From Burkholderiales bacterium (GTDB lineage Bacteria > Pseudomonadota > Gammaproteobacteria > Burkholderiales > Burkholderiaceae_C): DNA of 64,000 nt. Below the pieces are notes generated by a model. It was not told the DNA's origin. It saw nothing but the letters and a program-made list of their open reading frames with translations, and searched no databases. The translations under genes and the position numbers were made by a program. This document shows positions 16,866-25,655 of the stretch, piece by piece; the first letter of the stretch is position 1; the number at the start of each line of letters is the position of its first letter. The stretch covers positions 124,001 to 188,000 of the forward strand of contig JACRAZ010000099.1 of NCBI GenBank assembly GCA_016213205.1. Direction: 5' to 3'.

Positions 16866-17888
16866 TCATTCGCCCGCAGGGGTGTAGCGTGTCAGCAGGC
16901 CACCGTAGCGCATCGGCCATTGCCGCCATGCACTGGCGTCACCCTCGAACACACGGCGCAGGAACGCCAGCGACAGTGCCTGCGTCGCCCGTTTGACCTG
17001 TGGATTCAGGGCCATGCCGCCGGTGCCGGCTCGGTCGGTGAAGATGCTGTGCGACCCCCCCTCGAAGACCACCAGCGTCTTGTCGCGGCCTCCGGTGGCG
17101 TCGAACACCGCAACCCGGTCGCTGGCGGGCGAGAAGTAACCGGGCACGCGGATCACGTCTTCGGTGGTGGTGATGTGCAGCGTGGGCAGGTCGATGCCCC
17201 CCAGCACCCGGTCGATCGCGCGCTCGCCATAGAACGGCGGTGCCGAGATCACGATCGCGGCCTTGATGCGCGCATCGCGCAGCGCCAGCACCTGGCCAGC
17301 ACGTTCCACCCGTGCACCGGCCACCAGCAGCGTGGTGTTCGCGCCGTACGAATGGCCCGCTGCCACGATGCGCCGGGCATCGATGAGCGGGGCCAGTTCA
17401 CCCGACAGCAGTTGGTCGAGCGCGAAGCGCAGATCCATGGCCCGGGCGCTGGCTTCGCCTTCCTGGGCCGCTGCCTGCAGGCGGCCCACCACGGCCAGCG
17501 GGTTGCCGGTCCACACGGCCCGATCGCTGCCCACATGCTGCAGGTGCAGTGAGGCAAATCCGTGCGAGGCCCAGAACTGGCCGAGGTAGCTGTAGCCACG
17601 CCGCGAGCCGCCGATGCCGTGCGAGAACACCACCAGCGGCACCGGGTGGCCTTGCCGCGCCCCGGCGGGCAGGTACAGCCGCACCGGCACGGCGCGCTGA
17701 CGCGTGGGATCGAACCAGTCGAGGTCGTGGCTGTGCACGACGCCACCGGGCTCGACCAGCGGCGGATCCGCCGACGCAGCGGTCGGTGGCTCGATGGCCA
17801 GCACTTCGCCAGAAGCATGGCACCAGGCCGGCAGCAACAACAACAGCGCCAGCAGCACCGAGGCGCTGCGCGGTCGACAGGGGTTCAT
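16866..17888 (-). CDS. Secreted alpha/beta hydrolase (PAF-acetylhydrolase/dienelactone-hydrolase-like)
   Basis: About 340 residues with a signal peptide (hydrophobic run VLLALLLLLPAWCHA ending in A-x-A-like CHASG). The mature part has an alpha/beta hydrolase fold: an oxyanion segment FSHGIGGSRRGY, the nucleophile elbow GHSYGAN, and a late histidine in GGSHSIF. The arrangement resembles platelet-activating-factor acetylhydrolase-like lipases. The substrate is unknown. ATG 17888 is favoured because it starts the signal peptide cleanly; ATG 17903 is also in frame. It follows the diguanylate cyclase gene by 25 bases. Confidence 0.82.
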   Translation of the reverse strand: MNPCRPRSASVLLALLLLLPAWCHASGEVLAIEPPTAASADPPLVEPGGVVHSHDLDWFDPTRQRAVPVRLYLPAGARQGHPVPLVVFSHGIGGSRRGYSYLGQFWASHGFASLHLQHVGSDRAVWTGNPLAVVGRLQAAAQEGEASARAMDLRFALDQLLSGELAPLIDARRIVAAGHSYGANTTLLVAGARVERAGQVLALRDARIKAAIVISAPPFYGERAIDRVLGGIDLPTLHITTTEDVIRVPGYFSPASDRVAVFDATGGRDKTLVVFEGGSHSIFTDRAGTGGMALNPQVKRATQALSLAFLRRVFEGDASAWRQWPMRYGGLLTRYTPAGE

Positions 17889-17913
17889 GGCGGGGTCGGC
17901 CATCCGGGCCGCA

Positions 17914-18945
17914 TCAGAAGAGCTCGACGTCTCCGACCTTGGAATCGTCTTCCAGTTCCCCGCGCTGCACCAGTTCCGAGTGGCTGCACACCTGGTTGCG
18001 GCCATGGGTCTTGGCCCAGTAGACCGCCTTGTCGGCGCGCTCGAAAGCCGAGCTGGGCGTGTCCCCGCCCTTGAGTTCTGTGAAGCCCACCGACACCGTG
18101 ATGCGACCGACCTGCGGGAACGCATAGGCCGCGACGCTGGTGCGCAGGCGCTCGAATGCGCGCGCGGCGTCGGTGTCGGTGTTGCAGCGCATCAGCACCA
18201 CGAACTCCTCGCCGCCAAAACGGTAGAGCCGGTCGTGGTAACGAAAGCACGAACGCATCAGGCGCGACAACAGCAGCAGCACTTCATCGCCGATCAGGTG
18301 ACCGTAGGTGTCGTTCACCGACTTGAAGTGGTCGATGTCGAGCACGCCGATGTAGTGCGACTGCGGCGGGGACTTGGCCCGGCGCTCGCCGCTGCCCCCG
18401 ATCAGCGCACCCTCCTGGGTCTGGCTGGAAAGCTTGTAGAAAGCCTCGTCGAAGGTCTTGCGGTTGAGCAGACCGGTGAGCGTGTCGCGTTCGCTGTAGT
18501 CGAGCAGGCTCTGGAAGTTGCGGTAGATCCGCAGGATGCTGGCCACCAGGCGCTGCTGTTCGGCGTCGAGCGGGCCGTCGGTCTCGATCTCGACCACGCC
18601 GGCCACGTCACGATCGGTGAACAGCGGGAACACCGCGGTGTGGGGCACGCCGACAACGGTGACCATCTCGTGCGTCTCGATCGCCGAGACACGGGCCGGG
18701 AAGTCGTCCATCGCGGGCAGGGAGTCGAACTCCACCCACAGCGGGTCTGCCGTCGCGGCAGCCTCGGTGGCTTCGAGCCGTGCGCGGGTCAGCCAGCGGC
18801 GGTCGTTGTCTTCACCGACACAACGATGAATCGCCACCCGCAGGGGCTGCAACAGGTCACGCAGCGCACCGGCCAGCGTGGTGTCCAGCACGTCACGGTC
18901 ACGAAAACCTGTCAGCTCTGCGAGATGGTCAACTACCTTGGACAT
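17914..18945 (-). CDS. GGDEF diguanylate cyclase with GAF-like sensor
   Basis: 343 residues. The N-terminal part (about 1-170) looks like a soluble GAF-type sensor without membrane segments. The C-terminal GGDEF domain starts at DTLTGLLNRKTFDEAF. The active-site motif is GGEEF (YRFGGEEFVVL). The product-inhibition site RxxD sits five residues upstream (RYHD), so feedback control by c-di-GMP is likely. It lies 34 bases after chpA on the same strand and may be expressed with the pilus chemotaxis operon, linking twitching signalling to c-di-GMP; that link is inferred. Confidence 0.93.
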   Translation of the reverse strand: MSKVVDHLAELTGFRDRDVLDTTLAGALRDLLQPLRVAIHRCVGEDNDRRWLTRARLEATEAAATADPLWVEFDSLPAMDDFPARVSAIETHEMVTVVGVPHTAVFPLFTDRDVAGVVEIETDGPLDAEQQRLVASILRIYRNFQSLLDYSERDTLTGLLNRKTFDEAFYKLSSQTQEGALIGGSGERRAKSPPQSHYIGVLDIDHFKSVNDTYGHLIGDEVLLLLSRLMRSCFRYHDRLYRFGGEEFVVLMRCNTDTDAARAFERLRTSVAAYAFPQVGRITVSVGFTELKGGDTPSSAFERADKAVYWAKTHGRNQVCSHSELVQRGELEDDSKVGDVELF

Positions 18946-18979
18946 GAAGTTCGGCGCGCGTCACCCACATGGAGCCCGG

Positions 18980-21900
18980 CTAGGCCGGCGCAACGCGGCC
19001 CGCGTAGTTTGCCACCAGGGCCACCAGCTCATCTTCGGCAAACGGCTTGCCGAGGTAATGGTTCACACCGAGTTCCAAAGCATAGTCGCGGTGCTTTTGC
19101 GCGATTCGCGACGTGATCATGATCACCGGCAGCTTGGCCAGGCGCGGATCGACGCGCATGTTGCGTACCAGGTCGAAGCCGTCCATGCGGGGCATTTCGA
19201 TGTCGGTCAGCACCACCGAAGGCAGTTCGTCGGCCAGGCGTTCGAGGCCTTCCAGCCCGTCCTTCGCCACGACGACACGGTAGCCTTCCCGAACCAGCAG
19301 GCGCTGCGTGACACGACGCACGGTCAGCGAATCGTCGACCACCAGCACCAAGGGCACCTTGGGCGCCTGTTGCTCCTCGACAACACGCTCGGCCTCGCGG
19401 CGCGCCGCATCCAAGGCGGCGAGCGTGGCGGCCCGAGCCGACGCGCCGTACAGCGTGGCCAACGCGACCGGGTTGTAGATCAGCGACGGCACGCCGGAGG
19501 GCAGCAAGGTCATGCCGGTCAGGCCCGGCAGGCGCGACAACTGCGGCCCGAGGTTCTTGACCACCACTTCCTGGTTGCCCACCACTTCGTCGACGTGCAG
19601 CACCAGGCGCTGCGCCGCACTGCGGATCACCACCACCGGTGCGGTACGTCCGCTGACCACGCCGAATGCGGTGCCCTGCAGCAGCGCACCGAGCCAGAAG
19701 AAGGGCAGGTCCTGCCCTCCAAAGCCATACTGGCCGGTCTGGTAGGACTGCTTCAGCTCGGCCTGCGGCGCACGGCGCACGATCTCCACCAGCGTGGACG
19801 GCACCGCCACCTGCAGGTCGGCGCATCGCAGCATCACCACCTGGGTGACAGCCGTGGTCAGGGGCAGCACAAGCTTGAAGCTGGTGCCCTGGCCAGCGGC
19901 GGTGGCGGTCTCGATGCGGCCACCCATGGCGTTCACGTCGGAGCGCACCACGTCCATGCCCACGCCACGCCCGGCCAGGCCGGTCACCTGCTCGGCGGTG
20001 GAGAAACCCGGGTGGAAGATCAGGCTGGCGAGTTCGGCATCGCTGGGCTGCGCCTCGGCCGGCACCAGGCCGGTGGCCACGGCCTTGTCATGGATGCGCC
20101 GCAGGTTGAGGCCGCCGCCGTCGTCGCGGAAATCGACACCGACCTCGTTGCCTTCCTGGGTGACCGAGATCGTGATCGCGCCGACCGTTTCCTTGCCCGC
20201 GGCCTGCCGCTGTTCCGGTGCCTCGATGCCGTGCACCACGCTGTTGCGCAACAGGTGCTCGAACGAACCGGTCATGCGGTCGAGCACACCCCGGTCGATT
20301 TCGATCGAACCGCCGATGATGTCCAGCCGCACCTGCTTGCCGGTTTCCTTGGCCGCCTGGCGTACCACGCGGTACAGACGCTCCGAGAGGCCTTCGAACT
20401 CCACCATGCGCGTGCGCAGCAGGTCGTCCTGCAGGTCGCGCGTCAGGCGGGCCTGCGTGGCCAGCTCGTCCTCGGCCGACTGCAGCGTGCGCTGCAGGCC
20501 GCGCTGCACGGTGGCCACGTCATTGACCGATTCGGCCATCATCCGCGTGAGTTCCTGGAACCGCGTGAAGCGGTCCATCTCCAGCGGGTCGAACTGCTGA
20601 GCGGCCGCACGCGCGGCTTCCATGCGGGTGCCGATCTGGGTTTCGGCTTGGAGCTCGATGTCGCGCAACTGCGCGCGCAGACGCTCCAGGTTGTCCGTCA
20701 GGTCACCCAGCGAGCCCTTGATCTGCGCAACGTCCGATTCGATGCGGGCGCGCGTGATGCTGACCTCACCCGCGTGGTTCACCAGGCGGTCCAGCAGCGG
20801 CGCGCGCACCCGCACGGCGGCCGTCTGCGCCGCGTTGCGGCGCAGCTCGGTGTCGCCGGCAACGGCGGGGCCGTGCTCGAAACGTGCCCAGTCGATCGCG
20901 CGCTGGCCGGACGCGGCAGTCGCCGTCACTGGCGTCGCGGGCTGCACCTGCGGTGTGGCCACTGCCGGTTCCGGCATCAGCGGCGCCGGCGCGGTGTCGG
21001 ATTCCGGTGTCGATTCGATCACCGCCTCGACCACGGCCCCGGACAGCGGCGCCACCGGGTGTTCGACCGGTGCCTCGTCCAGCTCGCCGTGGATGGACGC
21101 CGGCGGCACGATGCCACCGCCGCGCCGCAGCGCTTCGAAGCGCGCCTCGATGGCATCGGCTCGCGCCACCAGGGGTTCGATCTCGTCGGCCTGGGGGTGG
21201 CCGGCCAGCAGGTGCTCGATGGCCGTTTCCAGGCGGTGGGCCATTTCGCCCAGGTGCATGGCACCCGCCAGGCGAGCACCACCCTTGAGCGTGTGCAGCG
21301 TGCGCATGCATGCCGACGCGGCCGCTGGCTCGCCGGGGCGGCGCACCCAGTCGCGCAGGCGGGCCTGCAATTGCGGGATGAGTTCCTCGCCCTCTTCTTC
21401 GAAGATGGGGAACAGCTCATGGTCGATGGCATCGACGGCGTCGATGTCCTCGTCGGTGTCCAGCGCGTCGCGCCGCACCGCTGCCGGGCGCGCGGTGGCC
21501 TCGGGCAAGGCCGTGAACGGCATCAGCGCGGGCTGGCCAAAATCGCCCAGCACGGTGGACAGCGTCGTGTCCATCGCATCTTGGGGCAGATCGGACGCCG
21601 CTGATTCGTCCGCCAGTTCGGCGCTGGGCTCCTGCGGCGCATGCTCGAGCGCCTGCACACGCTGCATCAGTTCGTCTTCGGGCGCACGCAGGAATCCAGC
21701 GGCAAACTGGTGCAGCAGGCGCCGCACTTCCTCGGCGGCCTGGTTGAACACCGCTGCTTCATCACCACGGCCATGGCCACGACCGTTCGAGCGCATCAGC
21801 GCATGTTCGAGCGAGCGCGCCAGTTGCGACAGTTCCGCATACCCCACGGTGGCGGAACTGCCGGCCAGCGAATGCGCCAACGCGACGGCCGTGTCCCCCA

Positions 21901-24900
21901 CGGCGCGGTGTTGTTCATGCGCCCATTCGGCCAGTTCGACCGTGAGGCGGCGAGACAGCTCGTCGGCCTCGTTCAGGTAGATGTTGAACAGCGGGATGCT
22001 GATGCGCAGGTCACCGATGAGCTTGACCTGTTCGGACTCGAACTCGGCTTCTGGCGCCGTGTCGGGCAGGACCGCGGGTTCGCCAGGTAGCTCGACCGCG
22101 GGTTCACCGGGCAGTTCGGCCGCGGCCTGGGGCTCCAGGGTCGGCACCTCACCGGGTTCGGATGCCTCAGCCTGTGCGGCAGGCTCAGGCTCGGCATGGC
22201 CGATGCCGGAGAGGTCAAGCTCCGGTGGCACGAGCGCGTCCGGCACCTCGGCCAGCGGTTCTGCAGCGGGCTCGGCCACCGGCTCCGCCGGTGCCTCGGG
22301 CAGCGTCGCAAGGTCGATGGCTTCATCACCAAGGTCGATGCTCAGGACCTCCACCGCGTCCGGCGCCGCCGATGCAGCCTGGGCTGGCGCGTCCAGTGGC
22401 TCAGCCAGGTCGATTTCCAGGTCGGTGATCGACTCGTCGACGATCACCGCCGGCAGTTCCGCCGGCGGCAGTTCCAGCAGTGGCTGTTCCAGCACTGGGG
22501 CAGCGGCAGGCGTCAGTTCGGCAACCGGTGCTTCGAGCCCGCCCAGCACGACCGCATCGTCCAGCTCAGGCAGCGGCGCAGGTTCGGTGACCGTCGCCGA
22601 TTCGGTGGCTTCGGCCACGGGTGCCGGCAGGTCCAGTTCGGGCAACTCGGGCAGGTCCAGGTGCACTGCGTCCGCGGGTGCGGCGGCGATCGTGGTCGAT
22701 TCGTCCGGCACCGCAGCCGGTTCTGACACGCCCGACAACGGCTCGAAATCGAGGTCGATCGCCACCTCGCCCATCGGGATGGGCTCGGGCACTGCCGCAG
22801 GCGACAGCTCGATCGTCTCGGGCAGCGTGAGGTCGAAGTCGGCGCCCGCTTCCGCCGGCTCGGTGTGCTCGGGGGTGGCCTGCCGCTCCGGTTCCAGCGG
22901 TGGCAGGCTGAGGTCGAGGTCGGTGGCCGAGGGCAAGCCCGGTACCTGTGCCGCAAGCGAGGGCACCTCGGCCTCGGGCGCCGGCCCTTCGAGTTCATCA
23001 CCGGGCTCGAGACCAGCGTCTGCCGGCAGTTCGGTGGCCACGGCAGGCTGCGCAGTGTCAAGCTCGGGCGGCTCGGCCACCGGTTCGGCCACCGGTTCGG
23101 CAACAGGTTCGGCCTCGTGCAACGGCATGCGGCGCTTCTCCAGCCGCAGTGCGTCAGCCGCACGGCTGATCGGCTCGTGCCGGAACGCACCCGCTGCACC
23201 GGCTTCGATGGCGGCAACCCACAGCTCGAAGTGATCCAGCACCTCGGCACTGAACTCACGCAGGTCGGCGTCGGCATGGGCCGACTCGGCCAGGCGCGCG
23301 TTGTACAGCTGTTCGCAGCCCCAGGCCGCCTCGCCGAACTCGCCCAGGCCCACCATGCGCGAGCTGCCTTTGAGCGTGTGGAATGCGCGGCGCACGGTGG
23401 TCATCGCGCCCACGTCGTCGTGGCGATCCTGCAGTTCGGCCAGCGCTGCACGCGCGTTGCCGACCACCTCGCGCGCTTCCTCGAGGAAGATCTCGCGCAT
23501 CTCGGCGTCGTCCTCGAGACCCGTCTCGCCGGGGGCTGCGGGCGGGCCAGCCTGCGGCACGGGGCGCGGAGGCTCGGCCGGCGTGGGCAGCACGTCCAGC
23601 TGGGACGTGACGTACTCGTTGATCGACTCGTCGAGCTGGCGTCGCGCCAGATCGAGGCCCTGTTCCTCGTCGGCGGCATGTGCCAGCGTGGTGTGGGCAC
23701 GGCTGGCGGCCTCGGCCAGTTCGGGCTGGTCGGCCGCTCGGGCCTGCTGCGACAGACGCTCGAACTCGCGCGTGAGCTGCTCGGCGTCGGCACCTGGCTG
23801 GGATGCGGCCTGCACCAGCGATTGGGCCTGCTCGACCAGCATGGTCGTGTCGTCGACCTGGGTGTCGAGATCACCGAAGCTCGTGCGCTCGGCTCGTGCC
23901 ATCACGGCCGAGAGATTGCCCGTGGCCGGGTCGAAGCGGAACAACGACTTGGCCAATTGCGGCTGCACGCTGACCATGTCGATCAGGAAACTCAGCGCGC
24001 CCAGGTTGTCCGCCAGGCGATCGAAGGTGCCCAGCTCTGCCGCGCGCGCCGGGTCGACCTCGGTGTTGGCCAGCACGTCCACGTCGTCGCGCATGCGCAG
24101 CACGGCTTGCGAGGCCTGGTCCATGCCCAGCACCGACAGCACGCCACGCATCGCGGAAAGCTGCGCCGGCACCGGGATCAGCAGCTCACGCTGGGTGGGA
24201 TTGCGGAAGTACTGGTCGATCTGCTTCTCGACCTCGGACAGCGAGGCGCGCAACTCCTGCACCACGCTGCCCATGGTCTGGCGATCGGACACGCGACGGT
24301 AGAGATCCTCCATCCAGCGGTCCAGCGGACCGGGCTCGCGACCGGCACGCACATCCTCGATGCGCTGGGCCAGGCGCCGGATGCGGGGGGCCATCTCCGG
24401 CTGGTCGAAGTCGCCATCCTCGAGCGAGGCATCCAGGTACAGCAGCGCGGTGGCCACTTCCATGGCCAGTTCGGGCGACGGCTCGCTGCCGGTGGCGACC
24501 GACTGCGACGCCGCGCCTTGCAAGGCCTGTGACAGTGCTTCACCGCCGGCGAACAGGCGTTGCAGCGAATCGCCCACCAGCGAAAACGGTTCGGCCAGCC
24601 CAGGCAGGCGCACCAGTTCGCCGCCGGCCACGGCCGACCAGCACTCCTTGGCCGCCGATACACGCTTGCGGGCCTGCACCACCCAGGCCGGGTCAAACAG
24701 GCCCAGGCGCGGCACTTCGTAGTCCACCGGGCGGTCCATGTCCAGGCCATAGGCCCGGCGCACCGCAGCGAGGCGGGGCCCCGCCGGCCGGGCATCGGAC
24801 ACCGCAGCCTGGGCGCAGAAGAAGAGCATGTCCTGCGCCAGCCGCACGGAGGCCTCGGCCTGCTGGCCGGCGCGCAACTGGGCGAGCAGGCGCGATCCGA

Positions 24901-25633
24901 CACGCTTGCCGTACACGTCGGTGGGCAGCAGCCCGGCCGACAATGATTCGTAGTAGGCCGCTGCCAACTGCCACAAGGTGGCCAGTTCACCGTGCGCACC
25001 CGCACCCAGGCCCGCGAACAGCGCACTCATGCGCCCCGCGGCGGCGGGCGCGTAACCGCGCATCAGGGGCAGCAGCTCTGCCTCGACCCGCGTGAGCGTG
25101 GCCAGGTCCGGCTCCCGCGCTTCGGCGGTCGGGTCTGCCGGCAGCGCATGCCATTGCCAGTCACGGCCCCAGAGGTCGGCCGGGTGAACCCGGCTCGCGC
25201 CGGCCAGCTCCTGCAGGGCGCGGTACTGCGGAAACATCGCCAGCGGCGACACCGGTTTGCCGGCCAGGCGCCGGCCGAGGAAATCGAGCAGCGCGAACGA
25301 ACCCTGCTCGATCGTGCGCACGGCCGCGGCGTTGATGAGCTTCGGCCGCGAAGCCAGCCGGTTCAGCGCCGCTTCGGCAGCGCGCAACGGGTTGGCCGCC
25401 ACGCCCAGCCCGACCAGCTCGAGTGCACCCACGCTCTGGTGGATCTGGGTGCGCGCCTGCCGCAGCACCGCCGGGTCGATGGCGTCGACGTCCGACGAAC
25501 TGGCCGATTCCGCCTCCTTCAGGTAGCGGTGCAGCGCCTTGTGCGCGTTGTCGAGCGAACGACGCAACTCGTCGTACACCCAGGCCAGGGTGCTGAGGTC
25601 GTCATTCATGCCGGGTCCGGACGTTGTGACCAT
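18980..25633 (-). CDS. chpA: Hybrid chemotaxis kinase ChpA/PilL of the type IV pilus system
   Basis: About 2,210 residues, the CheA-like kinase controlling type IV pili. Order: FimL-like N-terminus; Hpt with HTLKGSSRMVG (near 751); an acidic Pro/Glu/Ala-rich linker (about 845-1195) with AEPV and LPGEPAV repeats; a second Hpt-like segment with HSLAGSS (near 1253, the usual Lys replaced by Ala); a third Hpt with HTLKGGARLAG (near 1445); dimerisation; an ATPase domain (LLRNSVVHG near 1789, GRGVGMDVVRSDVNAMGG); a CheW-like domain; and a C-terminal receiver (VVDDSLTVRR near 2094, phospho-Asp in LTDIEMPRMDG). Start is 25633 or 25609. It follows pilJ by 22 bases. Confidence 0.95.
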   Translation of the reverse strand: MVTTSGPGMNDDLSTLAWVYDELRRSLDNAHKALHRYLKEAESASSSDVDAIDPAVLRQARTQIHQSVGALELVGLGVAANPLRAAEAALNRLASRPKLINAAAVRTIEQGSFALLDFLGRRLAGKPVSPLAMFPQYRALQELAGASRVHPADLWGRDWQWHALPADPTAEAREPDLATLTRVEAELLPLMRGYAPAAAGRMSALFAGLGAGAHGELATLWQLAAAYYESLSAGLLPTDVYGKRVGSRLLAQLRAGQQAEASVRLAQDMLFFCAQAAVSDARPAGPRLAAVRRAYGLDMDRPVDYEVPRLGLFDPAWVVQARKRVSAAKECWSAVAGGELVRLPGLAEPFSLVGDSLQRLFAGGEALSQALQGAASQSVATGSEPSPELAMEVATALLYLDASLEDGDFDQPEMAPRIRRLAQRIEDVRAGREPGPLDRWMEDLYRRVSDRQTMGSVVQELRASLSEVEKQIDQYFRNPTQRELLIPVPAQLSAMRGVLSVLGMDQASQAVLRMRDDVDVLANTEVDPARAAELGTFDRLADNLGALSFLIDMVSVQPQLAKSLFRFDPATGNLSAVMARAERTSFGDLDTQVDDTTMLVEQAQSLVQAASQPGADAEQLTREFERLSQQARAADQPELAEAASRAHTTLAHAADEEQGLDLARRQLDESINEYVTSQLDVLPTPAEPPRPVPQAGPPAAPGETGLEDDAEMREIFLEEAREVVGNARAALAELQDRHDDVGAMTTVRRAFHTLKGSSRMVGLGEFGEAAWGCEQLYNARLAESAHADADLREFSAEVLDHFELWVAAIEAGAAGAFRHEPISRAADALRLEKRRMPLHEAEPVAEPVAEPVAEPPELDTAQPAVATELPADAGLEPGDELEGPAPEAEVPSLAAQVPGLPSATDLDLSLPPLEPERQATPEHTEPAEAGADFDLTLPETIELSPAAVPEPIPMGEVAIDLDFEPLSGVSEPAAVPDESTTIAAAPADAVHLDLPELPELDLPAPVAEATESATVTEPAPLPELDDAVVLGGLEAPVAELTPAAAPVLEQPLLELPPAELPAVIVDESITDLEIDLAEPLDAPAQAASAAPDAVEVLSIDLGDEAIDLATLPEAPAEPVAEPAAEPLAEVPDALVPPELDLSGIGHAEPEPAAQAEASEPGEVPTLEPQAAAELPGEPAVELPGEPAVLPDTAPEAEFESEQVKLIGDLRISIPLFNIYLNEADELSRRLTVELAEWAHEQHRAVGDTAVALAHSLAGSSATVGYAELSQLARSLEHALMRSNGRGHGRGDEAAVFNQAAEEVRRLLHQFAAGFLRAPEDELMQRVQALEHAPQEPSAELADESAASDLPQDAMDTTLSTVLGDFGQPALMPFTALPEATARPAAVRRDALDTDEDIDAVDAIDHELFPIFEEEGEELIPQLQARLRDWVRRPGEPAAASACMRTLHTLKGGARLAGAMHLGEMAHRLETAIEHLLAGHPQADEIEPLVARADAIEARFEALRRGGGIVPPASIHGELDEAPVEHPVAPLSGAVVEAVIESTPESDTAPAPLMPEPAVATPQVQPATPVTATAASGQRAIDWARFEHGPAVAGDTELRRNAAQTAAVRVRAPLLDRLVNHAGEVSITRARIESDVAQIKGSLGDLTDNLERLRAQLRDIELQAETQIGTRMEAARAAAQQFDPLEMDRFTRFQELTRMMAESVNDVATVQRGLQRTLQSAEDELATQARLTRDLQDDLLRTRMVEFEGLSERLYRVVRQAAKETGKQVRLDIIGGSIEIDRGVLDRMTGSFEHLLRNSVVHGIEAPEQRQAAGKETVGAITISVTQEGNEVGVDFRDDGGGLNLRRIHDKAVATGLVPAEAQPSDAELASLIFHPGFSTAEQVTGLAGRGVGMDVVRSDVNAMGGRIETATAAGQGTSFKLVLPLTTAVTQVVMLRCADLQVAVPSTLVEIVRRAPQAELKQSYQTGQYGFGGQDLPFFWLGALLQGTAFGVVSGRTAPVVVIRSAAQRLVLHVDEVVGNQEVVVKNLGPQLSRLPGLTGMTLLPSGVPSLIYNPVALATLYGASARAATLAALDAARREAERVVEEQQAPKVPLVLVVDDSLTVRRVTQRLLVREGYRVVVAKDGLEGLERLADELPSVVLTDIEMPRMDGFDLVRNMRVDPRLAKLPVIMITSRIAQKHRDYALELGVNHYLGKPFAEDELVALVANYAGRVAPA

Positions 25634-25655
25634 GGTCTGCAGGGGCGCTGGTGGC

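Noticed and set aside
18878..21604. 908-codon open frame on the plus strand
   Set aside because: It lies antisense to chpA, whose domains are unmistakable. The frame is His/Arg/Gln-rich without any recognisable motif, which is a usual mirror effect in GC-rich DNA.
22000..23110. Possible frameshift or foreign insert in chpA
   Set aside because: The repetitive acidic region keeps one open frame with the same GC-rich codon style, and such linkers are common in Chp kinases of this group.
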